Source: Hysterangium stoloniferum
Lineage: Eukaryota; Basidiomycota; Agaricomycetes; Hysterangiales; Hysterangiaceae
Assembly: GCA_015178975.1 (NCBI GenBank)
Contig: WHVD01000001.1
Location: 3,100,001 to 3,164,000 of the forward strand
Length of the DNA: 64,000 bases
Direction: 5' to 3'
Shown here in pieces: positions 23,907-35,821 of the stretch. The position numbers and the translations under genes were made by a program. How positions within the stretch are numbered: the first letter of the stretch is position 1; every line of letters begins with the position of its first letter. Under the pieces are notes generated by a model. The model was not told the DNA's origin. It searched no databases and was given only the letters and a program-made list of their open reading frames with translations.

Positions 23907-26205
23907 CTTCCAAATGAACTGTGAAGTGATATGTGAAACCTCCCGTTTAAATACGGTCTCGCGCTATATTTGCAATTGAACAGATGGATGGCGTGCTCTC
24001 CCTCGATCAAGGTTCACGTGATCGCATCTCGCCAACTGAGAACTTGCATCAAGTACCCCCATCCATTACTTCTCTTTGGAAATTAATCACCATTTATTGC
24101 AAAAAGAACTTGTCATCTTCGAAAGGATTCATTCAACAACGTTCGCGTCTCAGGTGATCATGGCATCGCCCGTTCAGCGGGGATCTATAAAGCTGAGAGA
24201 AGTGCGGCTGCCTTAATGTCGAACCCACTCCCAACTCAAAATGATATATTTACATAATATAACTTACTTAGCTAACTAATGCTTCTTTTGCAGCCCACTT
24301 TTGCACTCCGACGCGCGGAGGTGGTTGCTCATGATCTGGGCGAAAGACAATGCTGAATGGAGGGATACCCTCTACATCACGATATCAGAGTTATATCCAT
24401 AACTCATGAACATATTTTGGGACTTTTGCAAGGGTTAGCACTTTGATTCTTATATTTTCTTGAAATAATTAATTAATGTACAAGGTCAGAGCGCGGCAGT
24501 ATCAAGTTAATGTGGTCGTCAAATAGGCTCACTGGGTCCGGGTCGCACAGGTTGATAGGACCACGGTGTATTGCTCGACAAACTAACAAACGGGGCAGAT
24601 GGTGCTTATGTAAGTAACTAAAGGTCTGAGGTGAGTTTCAAGCATGCCATAGTGCTTGGCAATGTCGCAACTATTTGCACCATTTCCGATTCGGTGGGGT
24701 CTCATAGCTCCCCCACATGCGTCGCGGCCGAACTAATGCCACAATCGCGACCCATGATGGCAGTGCATGACTTGTCCCTAGTGGCGTGGCCAGTGACGCC
24801 ATGCCGTACGGCTGTCGAGCTGTTTGTGATCCGACCAGTTGATTTGGACCTTCCGAAATCCTTATCAGGTCCGATAACTCTCAGATCCGTTCGATTTTCC
24901 TGATGAATGTGCACGTTTCGTGAGGTCCCTTAACCGAAAGGGGGATCTTCAATAAATTGATAATCTGTAATCTCATATGACGGCGATCACTTACCTTGGG
25001 GTGGCGCTCCTCAATTCTAATTATCTGGTGGCCCCACAGAAGGCCGCGCTCCGGGCACCAAGACCTTGGGTCCTTTATTTCCATAAGGCGGCACGATATC
25101 GGCAGCGCACATTTATTTGATAAACCTTGTAAGCGCCGCAATAAAGCGGCATTACCTCTTCGTCCTCACCCCCGCATTCGCGAAAAGAAGAAAGCCTAAT
25201 CCGCGCAATTGTGGTCCTGTGATGCACTGATTCGATTGACGTGTTCGTGCCATCATGAACGTGCATATATATGAACGCATGTAGATGAGCCCACATGCAC
25301 TTATAATTATGTTTTACAGGGTTGAATAAATATATCAAAATGGGTGTTTGTGATCGGTTCTGATTTGCAGCACATGGTTCGACGGACCGATACCCCAACC
25401 GAACGGCAAATTGATGCCATCAGACTGACAGAAAAAAAAAAACACCTTAAGGGTCACCCAAAATTAGACGCCGAAAGCGAGGCAATGATTGGTCCCCGAT
25501 TGCACCATATATTTTCCCTGAGGCAAAAATAACCAAGCTTCTGATTTTTATCAGCTGCACATTTCCTTGAGACAAAAATAGCAGCTTCATGAAATTGAGT
25601 CAATTGAGCATCTTTGGGAACAAACCTCGCTGGGCATCATTAATTATAGCTGTCTGGCCCCTGCCGAGCTGTCTTGACTACTCGGACGAGCGTGGCCTTC
25701 ATTTACACAGAGAAGTTTAACATTGATGAATGCGGAGAAAATATCTGCATTGGTATTCTTGATCAACTTTCGAGCCTTGCAAAGTGTTCTTTCTCCAAAA
25801 CGCACATCCAGGTTTTCATCCAAAATTAGTTTATCTCAAAGAGAATTGGTCCCTATCATCCCCGCGGGTCATGTAGGTGAAATTTAGGAAAGTAGTATTG
25901 GGAAAGGAAGCACAAAAGGGTAGGGAACAACAAAAAATTGGTTAAAAAAAATGAATATTTAGTAGCCCGTCCGTCTAAATATAGAATATTACCATATATG
26001 GTATATTTCATCATTGATTGATCCTGAAAAGGGAAGGGTGCTGCAGTGTTCCTAAGCACTCCTCCGAGCCTCTGGACGAGTTTCACTCAAATCGGAGGAG
26101 ATGACATGTCGTACACTCTTCCGCGGGGGGCCCTTGCCTCAAGAGATGTTTTTTTTTTCTGCAAGTTTTCCAGCCCGAGTGACCTCCTGATCGCTGGGTT
26201 GACCC
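23907..26205. other. Gene-poor transition region
   Basis: About 2.3 kb upstream of the peroxiredoxin gene shows no convincing coding frame. Open frames such as 24631-24903 and 24881-25141 overlap on opposite strands and have no recognised content. A palindromic CACGTG lies near 24015, in the expected promoter of the peroxiredoxin gene. Homopolymer A or T runs occur near 25430-25441 and 26149-26158. Confidence 0.5.
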
Positions 26206-26439
26206 TACCGCGCCGATAGGGAAAACCCCTTGCGGGCAGGATTGAGTTCAGGTTATATAAATTTGATTTATGGAGCGTAGTGATCGTCTTGAATCTTGAT
26301 TAGCGATTGATCCTGTGTTCTTCTGTATTGAACGTTCATTATTGAACTCTCGCCGCGCGATATCTGATTATCATAAAGAGTCTCATTGTGAACTCCTTCT
26401 AAGTTCCCCGTTCCCTTCGCCTCGACATCTGTGGTGATT

Positions 26440-28389
26440 ATGGCCTTCCCCGAAGCTGGAACTTCAGTCGACTTTTGTGCTATATTCGGGCCAATATACT
26501 GGGGTACACGATTTTATCATCATCTCATTCCCTCATTGCTGACGAGTGACATAAACAGGTTTCGTGTTCTCACTCCTGTAACGAACTCACTATTCTCATT
26601 GCCTTCCCTGAGTCCTAAACTAAATTTCCAGGCTGGGAGGCATTACCATTCTCCAAGGATACATTTATTTCACGCGGTCGAACGATAGCTTAAGCATTAG
26701 ACTTGCTGTGAGTGCTTTCAGCCCTGTGATCATCTCCCCCGTGTGCTGATATAAAATTTCCAGGCTGCATCCATGATGTAAGTAAGGGAACGCCGTAGTC
26801 GCCTCTATTCTGAACCACCACCTTAGCATCTTGGACATGCTATCTTCAGCGTTAATAGCCCAGTCGGTCTATTACTACCTGGTATGAAGCTGGGCCGTAT
26901 GTCTTGTTTTTTCTTTCTGATCAGTCCATAGATTCCTCACTTTGGATCAGCGGTGCCGTTGGATGGCATCACACCGTACGCACCACAAGCTCCTGCGTAA
27001 AGACCGTGCTCACACTCCGTTTGCAGAGAATTGTCTGCGGAATGCCTTGTCGCTACTACTATCACACTGATGTGTGTTGATTGTGCTCTGTATTCCTTGA
27101 ATACCCTCCTGAACTAGACCACAGTTCTCAATTGTTCTTCACAAGGCAGCTTTACGCAGGTCAATCCGTTTATCAATTATGCATAACCCGCTTATATATA
27201 TATATATACGCCTCAATAGTCACTAGCCCACTGAAGAATCCTTGGAGTGATCCAATCATGTTAATCACCCTCATTATCGTAAGTTTGTGTCTGTACACCC
27301 CCACAGGTTAACCGACTAATAGACTATTTGAAGGGATTTTTTGCCTTCTGCGCATTCGGCACGTGTCGTTTCTCCATTCACATATAACTAAATCTAATGT
27401 ACATTCCCCACAAAGGATTCGGCGTTGGTGAGTTACCCCAGTGTGGTGATTAAGGGAAAACCCTCATTCTTGCCTTAAATAGCGTGCACCGCCGTCATGG
27501 TCATACACAACCATTCTGTTCTTGCAAACAGAGCCAAGAGCTTTCAGGTTTGTCTTCATCTTGTCCCTTCCGTCGGACATTCGCATTGAAGACGCATTAC
27601 TGCAGATATTCTTTGGCCTAGCAAAGGGATTTGGCGCGCTCACTGATATCATAGCCACCATTGCCATGTGTACGGTTTTGGCCTCAGTGCGAGGCGGTAT
27701 ATCGAGGTAGGTTTCCTCATTCACTTCAATAATCACCTTTGTTCTCACTGCGTTTATGAAAGGACAAACTCACTTATCAACACATTGATCCATTTCGTGA
27801 TACGTCGAGGAGGCCTCGTCACACTTATCCAGACGCTGCTTCTAGTCATGTTCTTTGCGGAACCGACACGGCTATACTGGTGAGATGATGTATTTACATG
27901 TGGTGTGTTCATTCTTTCTCACGACAAGTATTCAGGCTTGCGTTCCATGTCAACGTGACGAAGCTTTACACCAATACGTTCTGTACGTCTTCGCCTTGTT
28001 ATTCTCTAGATTACCTCGTTAATTTTCCATGCTTTTCACATGTCTAGTTGCCATGTGCGTCCATGTTGAACATGTGGATTTGCGCTCGATTCTCACATTC
28101 TCTTCTTAGGTTAAATAGTCGCGAGCGTATGAAACAGAAAGACACCGATCCCACATCATCTTTCAATAACTGTTCTGGTAATCTCAACGCTCATATTGAA
28201 GGCGGTAGCCTCAGTGTTCACCCCGGGAGCGTTCATGACAGTTCTTTCGTTCAAAACTATGAGACGGCACCAAAAGTGATTTATGTATTCTTTATTTTCT
28301 GCCGCTCAATTTACTCACTCACCTCTCAGAGTGTATATGATGCTGACTCCTATAGAATGTGTTCTGTCCCTCCGGTTAAGCACAATTGA
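26440..28389 (+). CDS. DUF6534 family membrane protein, copy A
   Basis: This intron-rich gene begins MAFPEAGTSVD at 26440. Exons joined by short GT-AG introns give FSLLLGGITILQGYIYF, then MLSSALIAQSVYYYL, ELSAECLVATTITL, QIFFGLAKGFGALTDII and LINTLIHFVIRRGGLVTL. These are the membrane segments and the signature of the fungal DUF6534 family, whose members usually have about seven helices and an unknown role. A Ser/Thr/His-rich tail ends at 28389. About ten introns are needed. The segment between 27290 and 27432 could not be joined with certainty, so intactness is likely but not proven. It differs from B and C near the start (DFCAIFG instead of DLSVIFG). Confidence 0.7.
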
Positions 28390-28955
28390 ACCACCGTCAT
28401 TGGGCGCGCTTTTCAGGGCACCTTTTTCAGCGTACCCCCCCGCGTATTTTCGAATATCTTTTTCATCTGTAATGATCGTGATGTGTACGTTTACCCCCCT
28501 TGGCGTCTGGTATGAATAGAATAAGTAGCGTAGTTGTGATGTATGTACTCTAACCGCACAAGACACAAAGGTCAAACGGAAATTAAATTTCTTATGACTA
28601 TTAGGAGCTTCGAGATTTTATTTCAACACTCTTTTGTAGATAAGGGAGTCGAATCAGGCAGCATCTTACTTCGGTTGTACACGCATTCAAGTGCTAATTT
28701 ACGTATAAGAGTAATAAGAAATGGTCGTGGACGATTCCTCGGACCAAGTCCCGACTGGGCGGCGGATATCCCTGTTAAGTAAACTGTACTATATATGGTC
28801 GTACCATCGAGCGCGCAACCTCGTAGTGGAATTACTACTCACTAAGAGGTATGCGAAGTCGTCATATTGATTATCAGTAATACCGTACTCACCTCTATCT
28901 GTAGCTCATAATAGGTAGATGCCGATATATATACAGTGGAGTTACTACTCACTGA

Positions 28956-29166
28956 GAGCTCGTAATAGAACCGCGCATTTTGCGTCAACATGCCGTCGAA
29001 GTCAATGAAGAGGAAACGTTCAGAATCTGTCCGTATTGTGGAGTTGTCATTACATTGACCAGTCGCCCATTAGACCCTCGCACACTCGTCCGTGCCGACA
29101 CTGTCCAGCCGTATCAGCAGTGCCAGCAGTGCAAAGAGGCGCAAGCGACAATTGTTACATACTGCT
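28956..29166 (+). other. Conserved short reading frame in the duplication tail, copy A
   Basis: The tail shared by units A and B contains a frame with a Cys pair (FRICPYCGVVI) and, in another frame, a short basic start (MPSKSMKRKRSES). Neither frame leads to a recognisable protein. It ends in two or three imperfect CAGCAGTGC-like units, the seed of the 9 bp repeat expanded in unit B. Confidence 0.35.
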
Positions 29167-29438
29167 GAGGCACAAGTCTTTGACAAGTCACCGCAATCGG
29201 TTTCGACATCATCAGATGTTTGAGTTCAGGTTATACACATTTGATTTATGGAGTGTATTGACCGTCTTGAACCTTGATTAGCGATTGATCCTGTGTTCTT
29301 GAGTGTTGAACGCTCGTCTTGATTAGAGATTGATTGACTATTGAACGCTCGCCGAGCGATATCTAATCATCATAAAGAGTCTCATTGTAAACTCCTTCTC
29401 ACTTCCTCGTTCCCCTCGCCTCGACATCTGTGGTGATT

Positions 29439-31398
29439 ATGGCCTTCCCCGAAGCTGGAACTTCAGTCGACCTTTCTGTTATATTTGGGCCAATATACTG
29501 GGGTACACGATTTTATCATCATCTCATTCCCTCGTTGCTGACGAGTGATACGAACAGGTTTCGTGTTCTCACTCCTGTAACGAACTCACTATTCTCATTG
29601 CCTTCCCTGGGTCATAAACTAAATTTCCAGGTTGGGAGGCATTACCATTCTCCAAGGATACATTTATTTCACGCGGTCGAAGGACAGCTTAAGCATCAGA
29701 CTTGCTGTGAGTGCTTTCAGCCCTGTCGTCATCTCTCCCCGTGTGCTGATATAAAATTTTCAGGCTGCATCCATGATGTAAGTAAGGGAACGCCGTAGTC
29801 GCCTCTATTCTGAGCCGCCACCTTAGCATCTTGGACATGCTATCTTCAGCGTTAATAGCCCAGTCGGTCTATTACTACCTGGTATGAAGCCCGGCCGTAT
29901 GTCTTGTTCTGCTTTCTAATCAGTGTATAGATTCCTCACTTTGGATCAGCGGTGCCGTTGGATGGCCTCACACCGTACGCTACGCACCACAAGCACCTGC
30001 GTAAAGACCGTGCTCACACTCCGTTTTCAGAGAATTGTCTGCGGAATGCCTTGTCTCTACTACTATCACACTGATGTGTGTTGATTGTGCTCTGTATTCC
30101 TTGAATGCCCTCCTGAACTAGACCACAGTTCTCAATTGTTCTTCACAAGGCAGCTTTACGCAGGTCAATCCGTTTATCAATTATGCATAACCCGCTTACA
30201 TATATATATATATATATACGCCTCAATAGTCACTAGCCCACGGAAGACTTTTTGGAGTGATCCAATCATGTTAATCACCCTCATTATCGTAAGTTTGTGT
30301 CTGTACACCCCCACAGGTTAACCGACTAATAGACTATTTGAAGGGATTTTTTGCCTTCTGCGCATTCGGCACGTGTCGTTTCTCCATTCACATATAACTA
30401 AATCTAATGTACATTCCCCACAAAGGATTCGGCGTTGGTGAGTTACCCCAGTGTGGTGATTAAGGGAAAATCCTCATTCTTGCCTTAAATAGCGTGTACC
30501 GCCGTCATGGTCATACACAACCATTCCGTTCTTGCAAACAGAGCCAAGAGCTTTCAGGTTTGTCTTCATCTTGTCCCTTCCGTCGGACATTCGCATTGAA
30601 GATATTACTGCAGATATTCTTTGGCCTAGCAAAGGGATTTGGCGCGCTCACTGATATCATAGCCACCATTGCCATGTGTACGGTTTTGGCCTCAGTGCGA
30701 GGCGGTATATCGAGGTAGGTTTCCTCATTCACTTCAATTGTCACCTTTGTTCTCACTGCGTTTATGAAAGGACAAACTCAGTTATCAACACGTTAATCCA
30801 TTTCGTGATACGTCGAGGAGGCCTCGTCACACTTATCCAGACGCTGCTTCTAGTCATGTTCTTTGCGGAACCGACGCGGCTATACTGGTGCGATAATGTA
30901 TCTCATGTGGTGTATTCATTCTTTCTCACGACAAGTATTCAGGCTTGCGTTTCATGTCAACGTGACGAAGCTTTACGCCAATACTTTCTGTACGTCTCCG
31001 TCTTGTTATTCTCTAGGATTGCCTCGTTGATTTTTCCTTCCTTTTCACATGTCTAGTTGCCATGTGCGTCCATGTTGAACATGTGGATTTGCGCTCGATT
31101 CTCACATCCTCGTCTTAGGTTAAATGGTCGCAAGCGTATGAAACAGAAAGCCACCGATGCGACAGCATCTTTCAATAACTGTTCTAGTAATCCTCACGCT
31201 CGTATTGAAGGCGGTAGCGTCAGTGTTCACCTCGGGAGCGTTCATGATAGTCCTTTCGTTCAAAATTATGAGACGGCACCAAAAGTGGCTCGTGTATTCT
31301 TTATTTTCTGCCGCTCAATTTACTCACTCACCTCTCAGAATGTATATGATGCTGACTCCTATGGAATGTGTCCTGTCCCTCCGGTTAAGTACAGTTAA
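29439..31398 (+). CDS. DUF6534 family membrane protein, copy B
   Basis: This gene has the same architecture as copy A, beginning MAFPEAGTSVDLSVIFG at 29439 and ending at 31398 after a tail with NNCSSNPHARIEGGS. The conserved QIFFGLAKGFGALTDII segment is joined to the preceding VLANRAKSFQ by a 57 bp-class intron. A 5 bp length difference from copy A near 29985 falls inside an intron if the donor GTACGC is used, so it does not break the frame. A few base pairs are missing relative to A near 30600, again in intron sequence. It appears intact within the limits of manual splicing. Function is unknown; it is probably a plasma-membrane or endomembrane protein. Confidence 0.68.
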
Positions 31399-31757
31399 AC
31401 CGCCGTCATTGGGGCGCGCGTTTCAGGGCACCTCTTTCATACCCCCCGCGTATTTTCGAATATCTTTTTCATCTGTAATGATTGTGACGTGTAATTTTAC
31501 CCCACTTGGCGTCTGGTATGAATAGAATAAGTAGCGTAGTTGTGATGTATGTGCTCTATCCGTACGAGACACAAAGGTCAAACGGAAATTAGATTTCTTT
31601 GGCTTATAACTATTAGGAGCTTCGAGATTTTATTTCAACACTCTTTTGTAAAGGGAGTCGAATTAAGGAGTATATTACTCCGGTTGTACCTAATTTACGT
31701 ATAGGAGTGGTCGTGGACGATTCCTCGGACCAAGTCCCGACTGGGCGGCGGATGTCC

Positions 31758-32226
31758 CACTCTCTCCCCTTTGGAATAAAACATATCTTGGTTGCAAAAG
31801 AGCGATAAAGAATTTAAATATATTAGCTATTTTTCTGGCTTCGATACCAATGATTATTATTCGGAGGACAAGCATAGTTGCGACCTACAGGAACATCAGG
31901 AAAATCTGGGATCTCCTTTTTTTTTTAACCCATTTGACTTAGAACTAAATTAAGGACATAAAGTTCGGTAGGGGTAACGATGATTATAAGTTCATGCATG
32001 CTGTTTCAGAGGAAGACTGAGAAAATCCAAACCTCCACGTTGTCAACTGAAGACAACAATATGCGTCAGCCAAGTGGGTGACTGAAATAGCATGGCGTCA
32101 ATCACGTAGTCCAATTATTACTTTAAACACGGCAAACAGAAATCTTGACTGGCAACGACGAAATGCCGTGTTAGAATAGTAGCGTTACGTTACCCTCGTT
32201 AGGTAAGCTGGAACGCGGAACATACC
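31758..32226. other. Segment present only in duplication unit B
   Basis: This segment of about 470 bp interrupts the alignment of B with A. It is AT-rich and has no coding content or clear terminal repeats. It may be an insertion in B or a loss from A. Confidence 0.5.
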
Positions 32227-32419
32227 GAAGGTAGCTCGTACCATCGAGCGCGCAACCTCGTAGTGGAGTTACTACTCACTAAGAGCTCATAATAGAACTG
32301 CGCATTTTGCGTCAACATGCCGTCCAAGTCAATGAAGAGGAAACGTTCAGAATCTGTCAGTATTGTGGAGTTGTCATTATATTGACCAGTCGCCCATTAG
32401 GCCCTCGCCAGTCTCGTCG

Positions 32420-32526
32420 TGTCGGCAGTGCCAACAGTGCCAACAGTGTCAACAGTGCCAACAGTGCCAACAGTGTCAACAGTGTCAACAGTGTCAACAG
32501 TGCCAACAGTGTCAACAGTGCCAACC
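32420..32526 (+). repeat. 9 bp tandem repeat, consensus CAACAGTGY
   Basis: About eleven units of CAACAGTGC or CAACAGTGT follow each other without gaps. The matching place in unit A (29105-29135) has only two or three imperfect units. A multiple of three keeps frames open on both strands, producing repeated Gln-Cys or Asn-Ser/Ala tripeptides that should not be read as a gene. Confidence 0.92.
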
Positions 32527-32627
32527 TTATAGGGTCACAAGAGTAGTTGCTATTCCTCACGCCAAGTATATTTTCTCGTTAGATCCTTCTTTGCTGTCTG
32601 CGGACAACAGCGGGCCATCGAAAGAAC

Positions 32628-33783
32628 GTGAGGTCTTCGTATTGTGGTTTTCCTCATCTTTATTTAGAGCCTCTCGATCCAACACCACTCAAATCCACAT
32701 TATCTCGCTTCAGTGGAATGTTGCAATTACTTCACAGCTCGGCAGGCTTAGATTCTCTCTTGCTGGTGGTTTCACCTCGTGCTTCTGCCCCCGCTGCGAT
32801 AGATACTAGTAAGTCTGACGGCAAGAAACCCCAACTTGCACCGAACTCGGGAAACAATTTTGGACCGCGGCGGCGTCAACGGCGCTCGAGCATTCCGCGT
32901 CAAATCGCAGATGCGACTGGAAGCAGATTTGAAATCGGAAGAGCAAAATATTTCAGATGGTTCGATTACTTCACAGTCTGTGTCTACTCCAAATGCAAAT
33001 GCACATATCCCAACAGCCAAGATCAAGAGCAGTGATGTGAAAACCGAATTAAATGCTGCTATTAGACAGGCTCTCCGGTATGTTATAATCCACCAAATTT
33101 TGTGTTGATAAATATATTCCCTACAGATCTGCAAGTGGAAATCCTTCTGCTGGAATGCGTTGGACTCAACCTGCCGCTTTGGCAGAATTATATGATGTGC
33201 AACTTGTTGGTTGGCCACCTGAGTTCAATATACAAAATTCTTCCAACAACGGAGTTAAGCAAAATCGCACATTACTGGACTATATTAGGACGGGGAAAAT
33301 GCGATTCATAAAAAAAGGCAGTCCCGAGTGGAAACCGGGACCTCGATCCCCTGCACAGAAGGATAATCGACATGCAGTGTCCGATACCATCGGCAGGTCA
33401 AATTTCGGAAAGTTTCGAGTAACCCCCTAATTGAGAGCTTGTCAAATAACCCCCCCTCGACTAAGCTATCCTTGGAAGATATCCCAAATTTGCCATCAAC
33501 TGGGGCATCAGAATTTTCTTGCATTCCGGCTACCATGCATCTCAGTCTTATCACACCGGGATCTGCCAACGAAACGCATGTTAACAGATCGAATTCGTCA
33601 CAACTTATTTCTTCTGATAGTGCGTTAAAGCGTCGGCCGGAAGATCACAGTATGTATGAAGCGAACGAGGATGAACGGGAACCTAAACGTACTAAAGTTT
33701 CATCAACTGAACCTGGCGAGGAAGGTTATACCATGTTTCTTCTAGACCATTTCCAGACGAGAAACAATATCGATTCGGGCTGA
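32628..33783 (+). pseudogene. Decayed uncharacterised gene
   Basis: Protein-like sequence runs in three successive frames. The first holds LLLVVSPRASAPAAIDTS, then the frame shifts near 32880 to one with MRLEADLKSEEQN. A 50 bp GT-AG intron (33079-33126) joins that to MRWTQPAALAELYDVQLVGW and LLDYIRTGKMRF. A second shift occurs at a run of five C (33423-33427), after which the frame reads LSLEDIPNLPSTGASEF and ends at 33783. One extra base at the C run would keep the frame open. The pattern recalls basidiomycete repeat-associated proteins with a GWP motif, but no family is named. Two breaks suggest a pseudogene unless base errors are present. Confidence 0.5.
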
Positions 33784-33848
33784 TGTCTCGAACAACGAAG
33801 CTTAAGGGTAGACCTTTGGTTGATCCGGTTCAAAGATTGTCCTACCAT

Positions 33849-34401
33849 TAACCACTCAGCGACGCGCTCTCAGAACTTGGCAGTATTGAGAAAGACCTTG
33901 AATCCTTGATTTCAGCTGTCAGGCCCCAACTAACGAGTTTTTTTTGCCGAATGTCGCAGGACTATGTATTCCCATTGAAGTCTGCAATATCGGCTGCTCG
34001 CCTCTCCTTAGTCACCAAATGAAGTGTCTTCGGTTTGTGAAACCAAGGCCACTATCAGTGACTGCCTAACCCCCTTTTTTCAAGAGCTCATGGATGATAA
34101 CGCATCATGGAACAAGAAGATAAAACTGTTGCCTGAGGTCAAGGAGAGCATTCCTACTTACGAGACAGGTGAGCTTGTCTCGCTAGTATGCTAATCGGAG
34201 ATGCTAATCCAGTCCTCCAGCTCACGAATATTGTTCCAATCATTCAGGTCGCCTTATTTGCTATGGTTGCCCTCCAAGTAGTCCTCCATGTCAGTCATTG
34301 CGGTTGCCGTTTCCTTCTCTCAATGATTTAGTATATTTTTCAACTCTCCATGACCCATAACAATTGTAATATTTCCCTGCACAATGAAGAATTTGTTGCC
34401 C
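33849..34401. repeat. Inverted repeat, left arm
   Basis: This 553 bp arm matches 37723-38280 in reverse complement nearly throughout, from TAACCACTCAGCGACG at its outer end to TTTGTTGCCC at its inner end. Together the arms bracket a 3.3 kb core with two divergent genes and a third ORF. Confidence 0.9.
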
Positions 34402-34640
34402 AATTCCCAGCTGATCCAGACTCTGCCTTGTAGAAGTTTACTCTAGATGGAAAGGAAACAGTGTATGCCGTCTGCCCAAAGGTCCAAAGTTACAAAACCT
34501 ATCCACCGACTTTCCACAAGGACTCTCCTATCCTAGCTTACTTAAAATACTGTACCTACAAAGAGTTTTCAGGACGCCCTGAGTGTGGAACTCATCTGAT
34601 CAGCTGTGAGATCTATTGCGGACATAGGTAATAGAGTTTA
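34081..34640 (+). pseudogene. Fragment of a plavaka-like (CMC-group) transposon protein
   Basis: The plus strand reads QELMDDNASWNKKIKLL, then after an intron ALFAMVALQVVLHVSHCGC, then YIFQLSMTHNNC, and finally GKETVYAVCPKVQSYKTYPP with CTYKEFSGRPECGTHL. This order of a helical N-terminus, a hydrophobic stretch and a Cys motif is familiar from N-termini of transposase-associated proteins in mushroom genomes; the family name is from memory and not certain. At least two in-frame TAG codons break it. Most of it lies in the left arm, so the right arm carries a second, inverted copy. Confidence 0.5.
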
Positions 34641-34826
34641 CCTAGAATTTAACATGACTCCTCCTGATTGTAATTCAGCCTGTATCCACCTGTGCTATCT
34701 TGTTTGTTGTCTTGTTCCGCTTTTGATAGTCGCATGCATTAATAGAATATGAGAGAGAAGTGGAAGAAAAAGAGTTCTGTTGCCTGAGACGAAAGCACAG
34801 AAAGCGCAGAAAGATGAGAGCCCGTT

Positions 34827-35712
34827 CTAGCACACATGTTCGATTTGAGTAGCCATTAATAAGTTCCAGTCCTTTGTTTTCATTGCCTTCCTCAAACATT
34901 CCACTAGAGCCTCGTCGTCACGAATTGTATCCCAATAGCATCGCACATATGGCATCAATTCGTCTGGCGTCTTTCCTTGGTATGCCTCCAATTCGACGGT
35001 CATCTCGTTTTTGGCTAACCAATTGATAAGATAATCTAAATCTTGCTTGTCTAATTTGGTCTTCATCATTGTCCTGGGAAAAGTTGATTCAAGGTTGTGG
35101 TACCACCTTTTCATCTTTGTCAGTAGCAAGACCCCAGGGTGGAGAATGTCGATAACTAGAAGATAAAGTTGTATTATATGATAGGCGGAAACATGTTACT
35201 GAGGACACACTTGACCCATTGTCATGCTTGACTTTGTATGTTGGTCCAGCAATGATTGGAAGACCAAGTGATCCAGTTGATAGAGTCTCAATCAAGACGT
35301 TGTCTCTGCTTTGGTGAACAAGCTCATCTCCAATTAAATTGTCTTTGATTTCCTACATTCTCTCGAAGTTTATGTTTTTATTTACCCTTAAAAAGACTGA
35401 TTAACCTGCCTTCACATAGTAGAACTTTAATCCAGCCAAGGCGAATTGCTTGTTAAGCTCTGATAACTTGTGTCGCAATGTTATTATATCCAGATTGTTA
35501 ACCTCAAGTAACACGTCGATATCGTGGATATGATAGAGTTAATCAGTGCTGGTTGTCTAATCATCACCACACATTATCCGACTTATCTGTGTGGAGCGTG
35601 TGCTTCCAAGCAAACTCCATGCAAATCCCCCAATGTAAGCATGGGGGATACCCAGACCACGGAGGGTTTTCGAAAGGTGCACAGCTGCAGCCAACTGATC
35701 AATGGTGGACAT
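34827..35712 (-). CDS. Nucleotidyltransferase-fold protein with AT-AC intron
   Basis: Four exons, 35712-35587, 35523-35416, 35352-35211 and 35155-34827, encode 234 residues. The protein carries the polymerase-beta-type nucleotidyltransferase signature: a GG pair (YIGGFAW), 13 further residues, then DIDV, with a third likely acidic residue in IIDILHP. The C-terminal half is helical and charged. The first intron (35586-35524) starts with ATAAGT and ends with CCAC, and no GT-AG choice restores the frame. The other introns are GT-AG. An alternative start 15 codons upstream exists. AbiEii-like and other small fungal transferases share this fold; the substrate is unknown. It is transcribed away from the gene at 35822, inside the inverted-repeat bracket. 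Confidence 0.72.
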
Positions 35713-35821
35713 GGTAATTGAAATTTTTATCTTTATAGGTTTAGTTACAGTTGACATGGTGATCCGGAGGCAAGATTTGTCGTGCCCGATATCTTATGTA
35801 AACATTGTTCCAAGTTCCACC

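Larger units (their letters stand above)
26243..29175. repeat. Segmental duplication, direct copy A
   Basis: This 2.9 kb unit holds a DUF6534 gene and a downstream tail. Copy B starts at 29221, only about 45 bp after its end, with the same words (TGAGTTCAGG, then TTTGATTTATGGAG). The two stay alignable through the gene to CCAAGTCCCGACTGGGCG and on into the shared tail with GCGCATTTTGCGTCAACATG. Confidence 0.85.
29221..32425. repeat. Segmental duplication, direct copy B
   Basis: This is the second tandem unit, same orientation as A. It is longer than A because of about 470 bp (31758-32226) that A lacks between GGGCGGCGGAT and CGTACCATCGAGCGCG, and because of the expanded 9 bp repeat at its end. 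Confidence 0.85.

Noticed and set aside
29985..30012. A 5 bp length difference between DUF6534 copies A and B that looked like a frameshift
   Set aside because: Using the donor GTACGC just before it puts the difference in an intron and joins the conserved ELSAECLV exon in all three copies.
32307..32546. ORF with repeated Ala-Asn-Ser/Val-Asn-Ser tripeptides
   Set aside because: It is the 9 bp tandem repeat read in frame.
33318..33360. tRNA-like words around GGACCTCGATCCCCTGCAC
   Set aside because: No cloverleaf with acceptor, D and anticodon arms could be formed around it.
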